Assembly: GCA_017430325.1 (NCBI GenBank)
Contig: JAFRNE010000037.1
Span: 1-64,000 of the forward strand
Origin: Eubacterium sp.
Lineage (GTDB): Bacteria; Bacillota; Clostridia; Lachnospirales; Lachnospiraceae
Direction: 5' to 3'
Length of the DNA: 64,000 nt
The position numbers were made by a program, and so were the translations under genes. A model generated the notes under the pieces. That model was not told the origin of the DNA, did not search any database, and saw only the letters and a list, made by a program, of their open reading frames with translations. Position 1 is the stretch's first letter; every line of letters starts with the position of its first letter. Positions 24,327 to 34,400 of this stretch are shown here, piece after piece.

Positions 24327-26585
24327 TCACACACGAAGCTTTGTGCCCTTATTACCCGGTTTACATAACTTAATCCTAGAGAAGGAAACCTCGCCGATTG
24401 AAGCATCTGTCGTTGCACCAACCTCAGCCTCTGTCAGCTTATCGTCGTCAGCAAGCTTGATGAGCTTCACACCGCCGGCTCCCTTGCCTTGTATGCTAAT
24501 ATCGCCAACCTTAACTCTGACGAAGAAGCCCTTTTCGGACCTTGCAGCCACAAAATCGTTCTCCTCAGCCGGCTTCACCATTACAGGCACATCGCCAACC
24601 TTAACAGCCGCAACCTTCTTTCTGGTCACGTCGAACTGAGCCCCCTCTGTTCTCTTCGCACGTCCATTATCCGTTACAAACACAAGATTGCTCTTTATAA
24701 TACAGCTCAGCGCATCGATGAAGATGACATTCTCATCAGACTCCATCTCGCAGAACTCAAATATCTGTATACCCTTGTCGGACAGCTTTCCAAATATACT
24801 GCTGCCCTTTCCACCGCTCTGCTTCTTTGCCTGCTTCTTCACAAGATCTGATATCTTGATAACATAAGCAAAGCCCTTGTCCGTAAATGCGATAAGCCTG
24901 TCGTCGGTCATGGTATTTACAGAGAAGCGGTAATCCTTCTGGATCTGCTCAACGTTCTTATCGTAAATATTTCTGTCGATGCACTTCAGATAGTAGAATC
25001 TGTCAAGAAGCACTGATATCTCAACCGGCTTCTCCTCAGCCTTCTTCACCTTGATCTCTCCGAGATCCTGGATAACAGTCATTCTTGGCTTAGCGAACTT
25101 CTTAAGCTCCTCCATATCTGCTATCATCTGGCGGCGCATCTCAGCCTTTGAACCAAGCAGCTTGGTGTATTTCTTGATAAGTCTCTCAGCCTCGGCCAGT
25201 TCCTTTTTCAGAGCTTCAATTTCCAGTCCGATCAGCTTTGAGAGACGCATCGCAAGGATTGCATCTGTCTGCTTCTCGGTGAATCTAAGCTCCTTCGCAT
25301 CCATTTCAGAACCCTTGAATCTGAACTTGATGCCCTCAGTCTCACCGGTCATAAGGCATTTCTTTGCCATAGCGATAGTCTTGGAACCACGAAGTATCTC
25401 GATGATAAGGTCGATAACGTCAACTGCCTCGAGAAGTCCTTCCTTAATCTCCTTAACATCCTGCTGCTCCGCAAGGAGCTTGGTGTATTTTTTATTGTAA
25501 ATATCGGTCTTGAAGTCTGTGTAGAGCTTAAGTATCTTTCTAAGACCCATGACCTCAGGCTTGCGGTTATTGATACAGTTGATATTTACACCGTAGGTGT
25601 CCTCAAGCCCTGCCTTCTTGTATAAAATATTGATGATATTTTCAATCTCTTCATCGGTAGTGCCCTTCTTCACATCGATAGCAAGGCACTCACCGTCCTT
25701 ACCGCCTCTGTCGGCGATATCGACAACCTGAGGAAGCTCTCTGTTACGTACCAGCTCGGCAACCGTATTGAGGAACTTCTCGGTTCCGTTGATCATGGTG
25801 TAAGGAAGCTCAGTCACGCAGATAGACTTTCTGCCGTGTCCGATATCTCTAATCTCAACCTTACCTCTGACTCTGAGCCTTCCGAGGCCGGTCTCATAGA
25901 TTGAAAGAAGGTTCTCCCTTGATGTATTTATAATACCGCCTGTTGCGAAATCAGGTCCCTTAATGATATCCAGAAGCTCATCTGTTGTGATATCCGGATT
26001 CTCAAGATATGCTATGGTTCCGTCAATAACCTCGCCCAGATTGTGTGTAGGGATATTTGTTGCCATACCTACGGCAATACCCATAGAACCGCTTACGAGA
26101 AGGTTCGGAACCTGGAAAGGAAGGTAGGTCGGCTCCATCTCAGTTCCGTCGAAGTTAGGAATGAAATCCTCCTTACAGAACTTGAGGTCCTTCATGCAGG
26201 CCTCTTCCGTATATTTTGAAATACGCGCCTCAGTGTAACGCATAGCCGCTGCACCTGAGCCCGAAACATCACCGAAGTTTCCGTGAGGATCCACAAGAGG
26301 TATAGGAAGCTTCCAGTTCTGTGCAAGATTTACAAGGCCCTCATAGATCGAGCTGTCGCCGTGAGGGTGGTATTTACCCATTGTATCACCAACGATACGG
26401 GCGCATTTTCTGTGTGGTGTATCTGAGGAAGTGAGCTCTGACAAAGAATAGAGTATTCTTCTCTGAACAGGCTTCAGACCGTCCCTGACATCAGGAAGAG
26501 CTCGCTCCGTAATAACTGACATTGCATAGTCGACGTAGGACTGCCCCATTTCGGACTCGTAGTCGACCGCAGATATTTTTTCCAT
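24327..26585 (-). CDS. parC: Type IIA topoisomerase subunit A (ParC-like)
   Basis: Cuts and rejoins DNA with the ParE-like subunit encoded just upstream. The breakage-reunion core holds GLKPVQRRILYSL, GKYHPHGDSSIYEG and AAMRYTEARIS with the active-site Tyr. In the quinolone region the residues are Ser and Glu (HGDSSIYEG), a ParC-like, wild-type-looking pair. The C-terminal beta-pinwheel has KKQSGGKGSS, a weak relative of the GyrA box QRRGGKG. At 752 residues it is between GyrA and ParC lengths. I call it parC because Clostridia normally have gyrA/gyrB near the origin; that assignment is inference. Confidence 0.85.
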   Translation of the reverse strand: MEKISAVDYESEMGQSYVDYAMSVITERALPDVRDGLKPVQRRILYSLSELTSSDTPHRKCARIVGDTMGKYHPHGDSSIYEGLVNLAQNWKLPIPLVDPHGNFGDVSGSGAAAMRYTEARISKYTEEACMKDLKFCKEDFIPNFDGTEMEPTYLPFQVPNLLVSGSMGIAVGMATNIPTHNLGEVIDGTIAYLENPDITTDELLDIIKGPDFATGGIINTSRENLLSIYETGLGRLRVRGKVEIRDIGHGRKSICVTELPYTMINGTEKFLNTVAELVRNRELPQVVDIADRGGKDGECLAIDVKKGTTDEEIENIINILYKKAGLEDTYGVNINCINNRKPEVMGLRKILKLYTDFKTDIYNKKYTKLLAEQQDVKEIKEGLLEAVDVIDLIIEILRGSKTIAMAKKCLMTGETEGIKFRFKGSEMDAKELRFTEKQTDAILAMRLSKLIGLEIEALKKELAEAERLIKKYTKLLGSKAEMRRQMIADMEELKKFAKPRMTVIQDLGEIKVKKAEEKPVEISVLLDRFYYLKCIDRNIYDKNVEQIQKDYRFSVNTMTDDRLIAFTDKGFAYVIKISDLVKKQAKKQSGGKGSSIFGKLSDKGIQIFEFCEMESDENVIFIDALSCIIKSNLVFVTDNGRAKRTEGAQFDVTRKKVAAVKVGDVPVMVKPAEENDFVAARSEKGFFVRVKVGDISIQGKGAGGVKLIKLADDDKLTEAEVGATTDASIGEVSFSRIKLCKPGNKGTKLRV

Positions 26586-26658
26586 ACTTACTCCTTCATT
26601 CTTATCAAACTAACTGTACAAGCATCATATATTCCATCAGTTGCTTAAATATATGCCT

Positions 26659-28560
26659 TTACATATCAATGTTTGCTTCTCTGCTGTGTTTCTCGATATA
26701 GTTGCGGCGTGGTGCAACATCGTTACCCATCAAGGTGTGGGTGATGGCAGTTGCCTCAGCCATTGAATCGATGGAAACCTGCTTCAGAAGCCTGTTATTT
26801 ACATCCATTGTTGTCTCAAAGAGCTGATCCGCATCCATCTCACCAAGACCCTTGTATCTCTGGATAGTGAATTTTTTGGTGTGAGCCGCACGATATTTTT
26901 CAAGCTCTGTATCCGAATAGAGATATTTGATATTCTTGCCCTCACCGACTCTGTAGAGCGGCGGAATAGCGATGTAAATATGTCCCTCATTGATTAGATC
27001 CGGATAGAATCTGTAGAAGAATGTGAGGAGGAGGGTTGCGATGTGCGCACCATCCACGTCGGCATCCGTCATTATTATTATCTTGTTATAGTTCAGCTTC
27101 TCGATGTCGAAATCGTTGCCGTAGCCCTGCATGAAGCCGCAGCCAAAGGCATTTATCAGCGCCTTGATCTCGGCATTCTCGAGAACCTTGCTTACAGGAA
27201 CCTTCTCAACGTTAAGGATCTTACCACGAAGAGGAAGGATAGCCTGATATCTTCTGTCTCTTGCTGACTTTGCTGAGCCGCCGGCCGAATCACCCTCGAC
27301 TATGAAGAGCTCGCATTTTGAAGCATCGTTACTCTCCTGGCGCACCAGCTTGCCGTTTCCTTCAAAGGAGAACTTACTGAGGTTGATCTTCGACTTCTCG
27401 TTTGCTCTCTTCTTGGAAAGAGCAAGGGCTCTGTCGGAAATATCCTTAAGCACCTCATAATTTCTGTCAAAATATACTGTAAGCTGTTCCTTAACAATAT
27501 CGTCTACCGCCTTCAGAACATCTGTATTTGAAAGCTTAGTCTTGGTCTGACCTTCGAACTGTGGATCCGGATGTCTGATGGAAATAACAGCCGTCATACC
27601 GCTTCTGATATCCGCACCGGAAAGGTTCGCATCCTTCTCCTTCAGGAGACCCAGTTCATTTCTCGCATACTGATTGATAACCTTTGCGAAGGCAGACTTG
27701 AAGGCACTTACGTGCGTTCCGCCCTCAGGGTTAGTTATATTATTTGTGAAGCCGATGATATTTTCATCGCCATCCTCAGTCATAACAAATACGATCTCAG
27801 CCGAGATGCCATCCTTCTCGCCACTGATCGATACAACCGGTGAAGTATGGGTAAGTCCCTCTGAAACATCCTCTACAAAAGCTGTCAGACCGCCCGGCTG
27901 GTGAAATACCTCCGGCTCTTCACCGTCCCTCTTGTTGTGGAAGGTAATAGTCAGATTAGGATTCAGATAAGCCGTCTCTTTGATACGCTGCTTGATGGCG
28001 CTGCATTTAAACTTAACAGTCTCAAATATAGTATCATCCGGATAGAGAGTTACCGTTGTACCGGTCCTCTTCCTTGAAAGCTTCTCCTTCGGAAGCTCGC
28101 CGTCCACAAGCTCTGTTGTCGGACTGCCGTAAGCATAGGTATCGTGATAAACGTATCCGTTTCTGTAAACGTCTACGATAAGCTTTTTACTGAGTGCATT
28201 TACAACTGCGGAACCAACACCGTGGAGACCACCGCTTATCTTGTAGGTACTGCTGTTGAACTTGCCGCCTGCGTGAAGCACTGTATAAACAACTCGCTCC
28301 GCCGGCTGCTTCTCTGTAGGATGCATATCAACCGGAACGCCTCGTCCGTCATCCGAAACCGTTGCCGATCCATCCTCATTGACTACTACAGAAATATTGT
28401 TACAGTAGCCGGCCAGATGCTCATCAACCGAGTTATCAATGATCTCCTGAACCAGATGGTTGAGGCCGCTTCTGCCTGTATTTCCGATATACATTCCGGG
28501 ACGCAGCCTTACCGGCTCAAGTCCCTTTAAAACCTTGATCTTCTCTGCATTATATGCCAT
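26659..28560 (-). CDS. parE: Type IIA topoisomerase subunit B (ParE-like)
   Basis: GHKL ATPase region: QEIIDNSVDEHLAG, VSDDGRGVPVDMHP, GLHGVGSAVVNALS. Toprim: CELFIVEGDSAGGSAKSARD and IIMTDADVDGAHIATLL; the end has TIQRYKGLGEMDADQL. At 633 residues it lacks the insertions of proteobacterial GyrB. ATP-dependent strand passage in decatenation and supercoil control, with the subunit at 24327. 73 nt separate the two genes, consistent with an operon. Confidence 0.87.
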   Translation of the reverse strand: MAYNAEKIKVLKGLEPVRLRPGMYIGNTGRSGLNHLVQEIIDNSVDEHLAGYCNNISVVVNEDGSATVSDDGRGVPVDMHPTEKQPAERVVYTVLHAGGKFNSSTYKISGGLHGVGSAVVNALSKKLIVDVYRNGYVYHDTYAYGSPTTELVDGELPKEKLSRKRTGTTVTLYPDDTIFETVKFKCSAIKQRIKETAYLNPNLTITFHNKRDGEEPEVFHQPGGLTAFVEDVSEGLTHTSPVVSISGEKDGISAEIVFVMTEDGDENIIGFTNNITNPEGGTHVSAFKSAFAKVINQYARNELGLLKEKDANLSGADIRSGMTAVISIRHPDPQFEGQTKTKLSNTDVLKAVDDIVKEQLTVYFDRNYEVLKDISDRALALSKKRANEKSKINLSKFSFEGNGKLVRQESNDASKCELFIVEGDSAGGSAKSARDRRYQAILPLRGKILNVEKVPVSKVLENAEIKALINAFGCGFMQGYGNDFDIEKLNYNKIIIMTDADVDGAHIATLLLTFFYRFYPDLINEGHIYIAIPPLYRVGEGKNIKYLYSDTELEKYRAAHTKKFTIQRYKGLGEMDADQLFETTMDVNNRLLKQVSIDSMAEATAITHTLMGNDVAPRRNYIEKHSREANIDM

Positions 28561-28717
28561 GACCTTCTCACTTTCTCTCTATAATATGATCAACTGTACA
28601 AATATATCCAAACAATCCATGATATTGTAGCATAAACAAACAGATGTTTCCACAATAAACGCAAAATATTGTTATATTCTCTGCCAAAAGTACAAAATAA
28701 TGTTAATATGCGAAAAC

Positions 28718-28744
28718 AAGCCACGGAGCAAAACCCCGTGGCTT
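28718..28744 (-). terminator. Terminator after the clostripain-family gene
   Basis: AAGCCACGG pairs with CCGTGGCTT; on the minus strand GTTTTC follows. Confidence 0.8.
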
Positions 28745-28750
28745 AAAATT

Positions 28751-31390
28751 TTATTCTACAACATCTCCCTCTGTCTCGTAAACGTTACCGTAAACATCGG
28801 TGATGGTGTACCAAACGATGGTAGCATATCCCGTAAGATCTATCGGCTCATAAGACAGCTGCAGATCTGCATATGTAAATGGCTCACCATTTGCAGTGTA
28901 AGTACCTGCTCCTGATCCGTCAAATATAGGATAAACAAGATCGATGGTATCAGTATCCTGGAACTGATAGAAATCAGATTCAGAAGCTGCACTGATATTA
29001 TTGTAATCTACATTTGCGTAACCCTGAACTATACCGCTCGGATAATCATTGCTGTAGTAAACCAGGATAAGGGAATCAACACCATTAACCTGTGCAAATA
29101 TAGTGCCATACATATCCCACTTATTTGGATCGTTAGGATCGTCATATGCGCTGAGGCATACATACGATGCTGCATATCCATTAACGTAAGCCCATGAATC
29201 CGGCTTATCTACAAGAAGATTGTTATTATCATCATATAACTCGTAGTAATCCGTACCAAGCATAAGACCCTGATTGCCATCCTCTGACATAAGGACAACA
29301 CCCATCTCGATAGTCTGATATGTCTCCCAAAGGTCTTCAGGAACATCTACTATTATCTGTCCGCTTGAATTTGTGGAAGTAGTAAGCGTGTATTCAGAAG
29401 CTACATCGTCTTCACTTACGGTATCATTTACAGTTTCATCATCATACCAGTCTTCTGTGGTTGTAGTACCACCGCCCTGATATGCAGCCTTCAGTGAACA
29501 ATATGAATCATAGAATCCAAGTATAGCTGCGTCATATCCGAGATACTCCATCATAGTTCTGGCATCTGAATAATATTCAATATATTCAAAAGGTGAATAA
29601 ACTGCTATACCATGTCCAGCCGCAAAATCACTTTCCGTGTAAGAAACACTGTTTACGATCGAGTTGATCAGCTTTGTGGAATAATTATTATTATACTGGC
29701 TCGCAAGAGTAATGATATCGATTGTATCAGTATACTCATATGAAATACAGTTAGATCTTGCCTGAGTGTAAGCAACGTAATCATTTCCATTGATAACTGT
29801 ATCTGAAAGTGAACCTATATAATTCTTATATGCATCATAAACCTCTGTTATCTTATCCATTTCCAGAACGGAAATAGAACCGGTCATATCATACTGATGA
29901 ATAACCTTCATGTAATCCCTGCATATCTGCTCGGTATAATCAAGATCACCGATACTGCAGGTCTCATACATTTTCAGCCAGTCTGTATAATAATAACCTG
30001 TACCATTTACGTAGCTTTCAGCAGCAACCATATAATCAACACTGTCCTTTACGGCAACTGCAGCTTCAAGGGTACATACATTACATGCATCGAAAAGAAG
30101 TGATTCGAAATGCACGCCCGAATTCTTTATGGCATATCCGATATCAGAAGCCCACATCATCTGATTAGGGAACATCTCATCAAGACCATATCCGATCGGA
30201 ATTCCTCCGCCGTGATCCCAAAGCACCAGCATATAGGTATCAGCCGGATAATTCTGCTTAGCAAACGTGATGAAATCAGTAAGATTGTTTGGATCCACCA
30301 TGCTCATCTTGCCAAGCTGCTGAAGCTCAACAAGATTAGTTCCTTCAACCTTAAAGCGCTGGCATTCACCATCGATCATCTTGTCATTCTGCCAATTCTG
30401 AGAACCACCTGTCTGGATGATGAAGTTAACATTGCTGCCAAGATTTGCATCAAGGATCTCCTGAATATCAAGAGTTGCCTCGCCCCACTTTGTCTCAAGA
30501 TCGGAACCGATGATATACATCATGATAGTCTTGCTTCCGTTTACCTGCTGAGTTGTAGTCTGCTCAGTACTGGTTTCAGTTGAAACCGTCGTATATTCTG
30601 TCGTGTATTCCGTCGTGGTCGGAGCCGTCGTTGTAGCCTCGGTCGTAACTGAAGTAACTGCTACCGTAGTTCCACCCGGTCTTCCGGCCCTGTCGGTCTT
30701 CTTATCTTTATCTTTGTTATTTAGAATTAATATCGTTGCAACGATGCCGCCCACAACAAGCACTATTGCTGCAATTATAAGAGCGATCATCTTGCCTTTG
30801 CCGCCCTTCGGTGGCTGTGCACTTCTTGCTGCCTGTGGTGGTACAGGAGGTCTTCCGCCTCCACCATATGCCTGCTGAACCGGTGGCCTCATTGCCGGCT
30901 GTCCTGCAGGTCTTGCCGCTGCACCCTGCGGCGCATACGGACTCTGTGGCTGTACCGGTCTTGCTGCCCCGGCCTGCGCTCCCTGCGGTGCATACGGACT
31001 CTGTGGCTGTACCGGTCTTGCTGCCCCGGCCTGTACCCCCTGCGGTGCATAATTTCCATGCTGTGGTGTCTGCGGCTGTGCCGGTCTTGCTGCCCCGGCC
31101 TGTACCCCCTGCGGTGCATAGTTTCCAGGCTGTGGTGTCTGTGGCTGTGCCGGTCTTGCTGCCCCGGCCTGTACCCCCTGCGGTGCATAATTTCCAGGCT
31201 GTGGTGTCTGCGGCTGCACATTCACCTGCGGCTGTACCGGCTGCTGTACCGGTGCCTGTGGCTGCACATTAGTCTGTGGTATTACAGGTGCCGCTCCCTG
31301 TGCAGGCGCCTGTGTATTTACAAATCGTCCGCAATTCCTACACTGGCTCTCGCCCGGAATAAGCGGCTGTCCACATAAAATACAATTCAT
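28751..31390 (-). CDS. Membrane-anchored clostripain-family (C11) cysteine protease with zinc ribbon and repeat region
   Basis: Start ATG 31390 gives MNCILCGQPLIPGESQCRNC, a CxxC/CxxC zinc ribbon. Residues about 28-200 are Pro/Gln/Ala-rich with tandem repeats containing NYAPQGVQAGAARP. One membrane helix follows (MIALIIAAIVLVVGGIVATI), then a Thr-rich linker, then the C11 domain: catalytic His in VLWDHGGGIPIGYG and Cys in LLFDACNVCTLEA. Clostripains cut after basic residues and often self-activate. Predicted topology puts the ribbon and repeats inside and the protease outside. The last 200 residues are beta-rich and unassigned. It lies 30 nt behind the LacI/EAL gene. Confidence 0.85.
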   Translation of the reverse strand: MNCILCGQPLIPGESQCRNCGRFVNTQAPAQGAAPVIPQTNVQPQAPVQQPVQPQVNVQPQTPQPGNYAPQGVQAGAARPAQPQTPQPGNYAPQGVQAGAARPAQPQTPQHGNYAPQGVQAGAARPVQPQSPYAPQGAQAGAARPVQPQSPYAPQGAAARPAGQPAMRPPVQQAYGGGGRPPVPPQAARSAQPPKGGKGKMIALIIAAIVLVVGGIVATILILNNKDKDKKTDRAGRPGGTTVAVTSVTTEATTTAPTTTEYTTEYTTVSTETSTEQTTTQQVNGSKTIMMYIIGSDLETKWGEATLDIQEILDANLGSNVNFIIQTGGSQNWQNDKMIDGECQRFKVEGTNLVELQQLGKMSMVDPNNLTDFITFAKQNYPADTYMLVLWDHGGGIPIGYGLDEMFPNQMMWASDIGYAIKNSGVHFESLLFDACNVCTLEAAVAVKDSVDYMVAAESYVNGTGYYYTDWLKMYETCSIGDLDYTEQICRDYMKVIHQYDMTGSISVLEMDKITEVYDAYKNYIGSLSDTVINGNDYVAYTQARSNCISYEYTDTIDIITLASQYNNNYSTKLINSIVNSVSYTESDFAAGHGIAVYSPFEYIEYYSDARTMMEYLGYDAAILGFYDSYCSLKAAYQGGGTTTTEDWYDDETVNDTVSEDDVASEYTLTTSTNSSGQIIVDVPEDLWETYQTIEMGVVLMSEDGNQGLMLGTDYYELYDDNNNLLVDKPDSWAYVNGYAASYVCLSAYDDPNDPNKWDMYGTIFAQVNGVDSLILVYYSNDYPSGIVQGYANVDYNNISAASESDFYQFQDTDTIDLVYPIFDGSGAGTYTANGEPFTYADLQLSYEPIDLTGYATIVWYTITDVYGNVYETEGDVVE
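30904..31218. repeat. Coding tandem repeat, 69-bp then 57-bp units
   Basis: CCGGTCTTGCTGCCCCGGCC recurs at about 30955, 31012, 31081 and 31150, so the last two intervals are 69 bp and the first is 57 bp. Units encode 23- and 19-residue Pro/Gln-rich repeats of the clostripain-like protein. Near identity between units suggests recent slippage or gene conversion, and copy number may vary among strains. Confidence 0.85.
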
Positions 31391-31420
31391 CTCTTCATCC
31401 CCTATCATTATTTTATACTT

Positions 31421-34400
31421 TTAAATTTCATCCGGCCTGATCGTATTTGTACGTTCAAACGCAAAACCATTTATCTTGAACTGAGGCCGTCCGTTGACGA
31501 GTTCAAAATTCTCCTCCGTTGCGAAGGTATCTCTTCCGGTCTCAGATACGAGATTCGTCATAACGTCCGCATTTCTTATAGAAATCTTATTCTCATCGCT
31601 GAAGCCGCCAAATACAAGTGCATTCTTACCGCTGCTGTCGGCAACAAACTTCGCTCTGTGCATATTGAATACTGTATTTCCGTTAAGTGCACCGACCACC
31701 GTAGACTTCTCAGCATTCAGTGACGACGTCATCGACCCTTCACTCATGTCGATCACTGCTGTCTTGCCCCTCAGGGTTCCGCAGATAACCGCTTCCGTTC
31801 CACCGGCCACAAAATTGTATGAAGACCTGCTGAGAGTGATATTTACATTTCCGTTAAGAGAGCCCACGCATACACTCTTCGTAGAGCTCACATCAACCGA
31901 CATATCGCAGAAATCAAACAATAGCTCGGCATCCGTATTCATGGTTCCGATTCCGATTCCGACCTCTCCGGCCAGATTTATCTCATACTTACCTCTACAG
32001 ACATGTATGCCGCCGCCCATTCCGGCGCCTATTCCTATTCCTTCGCGGCCCTTCGCGTTGATCTTTATCTCGCCATCCTGATGGAAATAAATATCGCCGC
32101 ACTCATTATTTACCGTATTTCCTATTCCATAATAATTACTTGCGGAAATATTTATCGTCAGATTACCTTCACCTCTGATGGTCAGCTTCGAGCTCTTCGG
32201 AACAAGTATTCCGCCGCCTCTGAAGCTATTGTCGCCCTTAAGGATGACCGTTACATCAACATCCCTGCCTATAGAGAGACATGGCATGTTCTTAATACTG
32301 AGAAGCGAGATATTTTCAAAGGTCAGTGTTCCCGAATAGCCATCAACAACATTGATGCTTATCTCATTCTTGAGTCCCGGCGAACCTGCTATCACCAGAT
32401 CCTTGTAGGTGACATTCTCACCATGTATCTCAATACTGTTGTAGTTTTCCTTGATAAGGGCGCCCAGATTGATCCTGCCGGCTCTTCCGGAGATGTAAAC
32501 GCTCTTGGCATTCTTGTCCTCGTATTCCATCCTGTTGTGAATGATCTCATTTCTGATCTGAGTCGGAATGGCATCTATTATCTCAGGATTTGGTCTGGCT
32601 GTATAATATCCCTGGATCAGGTCAACACCCAGACTCATTACGGTACTCAGCTCCTCCGAGGTCTCAACGCCCTCTGCCAGCGCCTTGATATTGCAGTCAT
32701 GACAGAACTTGATTATCTCTCTCATGAAATGCTGCTTATTCATATCATTCTGGACATTTGAAATGAGTGCCCTGTCTATCTTTACATATTCAGGCATATA
32801 TCTGAGAAGATTTGATATATTTGAATATCCGGTACCGTAATCATCGATTGCTATACCGACACCGTTATCTCTCGTAAAACGTCTGAATCTGCTGAAATCT
32901 TCATCCTCCATCTCTGAAGACTCTGTGATCTCAACAACTATCTTGTCATGATTTTTAGCGATACCGTCATTGATCATGACCATATCTTCATCCTGAAGCT
33001 TGATACCCGGAATACTGTTGATGAAAACCTTCCTTCCGGTAAATACATCCGCCTCTCCATCTATTATCTTCAGAACATTTATAAAGGTGTATTTTTCAAC
33101 ATCCTCGAGACGTCCGCTTGTCTCGGCATACTTAAGTATCTTGATAGGCGAAAGCTTAGGTATGCCTGATCTCATCAGAGCTTCATAGGCAAATATGCTT
33201 CCGTCGATCGTATCAACAATAGGCTGGAAATAATATACAAGACTGTTATCGTCCAGTATCTTCTCAACCATATCCATTTCCTGCATTTCTTCTTCGGTAA
33301 GCCCACCGTTTGCACTAAGATCAAGGCCGCCGAAGCGCTGTCCGCTGACATTTACATTATTATTGCTTAATATTGATTTGAGCTGCATAAGCTCTATATT
33401 TCTGATAACTGTTTCAAAACCTCTTGCTACTGCATTTATCCACAGTCTGTATTCTGTATCATAGCTTCGCGGCTCGTTTCCGTAACCTATGACCGCATAG
33501 CCGTGAACCTTATCCTCAAAGAAGATAGGTGTAAATATATATCCTTTCGGCTGCAGGCGCTGCTCATAAAGGTCCTCAAGCATAAGACCTCTGTCCATGA
33601 AATCCGATATACTGATCTCATCCTGATTATCAACATCACTGTGATAGCTTATGGCCTTCAGCATCCTGTCGGAATAGCCAACCGCATCAGGATGTTCATT
33701 TAAAAACAAATGGAAGCTGTCCGCACCGGCAAGCTGGAAAATATTTGTATAAACAACCTCGAAGAAGCCTTTTACTGAGGTTTCCTTCATCATATCCTCC
33801 TGAATGAGGTTATGTATCGAATAGAAATTGTCCGCCGCATCGGCAGTTTCCCAGGAATCCCTTACCTCACGTGAATCTTTCCTATCTACTCCGGAACAGC
33901 CGCAGCTTTCTCCGATAAAGAGCTGTGATTCCATCTCAACCTCCGGAAGCTCTTCTCCCTTCATCATTGCAAATACACACTGAGCCGAGTATTTTCCATA
34001 ATACTCCGATGGAATATATGCAGAGGTAAGCGGCTTCGGACAGGTACGTCCTTCGCTTGTGGTACCATAGCCCGTGATCGCTATATCTTCTGGAACGTGT
34101 ATGCCACGCTTCTCAAATGCATCCGCAAGGCCTATCGCCATACAGTCATTCGCGCAGGCAACTGCCTCCGGCAGATCCGTACCATAGCTTAGCAGTGCAT
34201 CCGCACAGCCATCGCCACTGGTATACCAGAAATCGCCATAAAATATCCTGTCATTCCTTACAGTAAGGCCATGGGCCTGCATACAGTCCCTGTAGGCTTC
34301 AAGTCTCCTCTGTGAATGAGGATGCCATCTCTTACCTGTAAGGAAAGCTATATCCTTCTTGTTATGTACTTCAATAAGATGTGAGATAAGCTCATAGATA

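Noticed and set aside
30811..31272. Long open frames on both strands in the clostripain repeat region, and a possible CRISPR-like array
   Set aside because: The regular 69/57-bp periodicity comes from coding repeats of the minus-strand protein; units are contiguous without spacers, and the other frames are by-products of GC-rich repeats.
32003..32761. 252-codon plus-strand open frame
   Set aside because: Antisense to the EAL/beta-helix gene, whose motifs are clear; composition is not protein-like.
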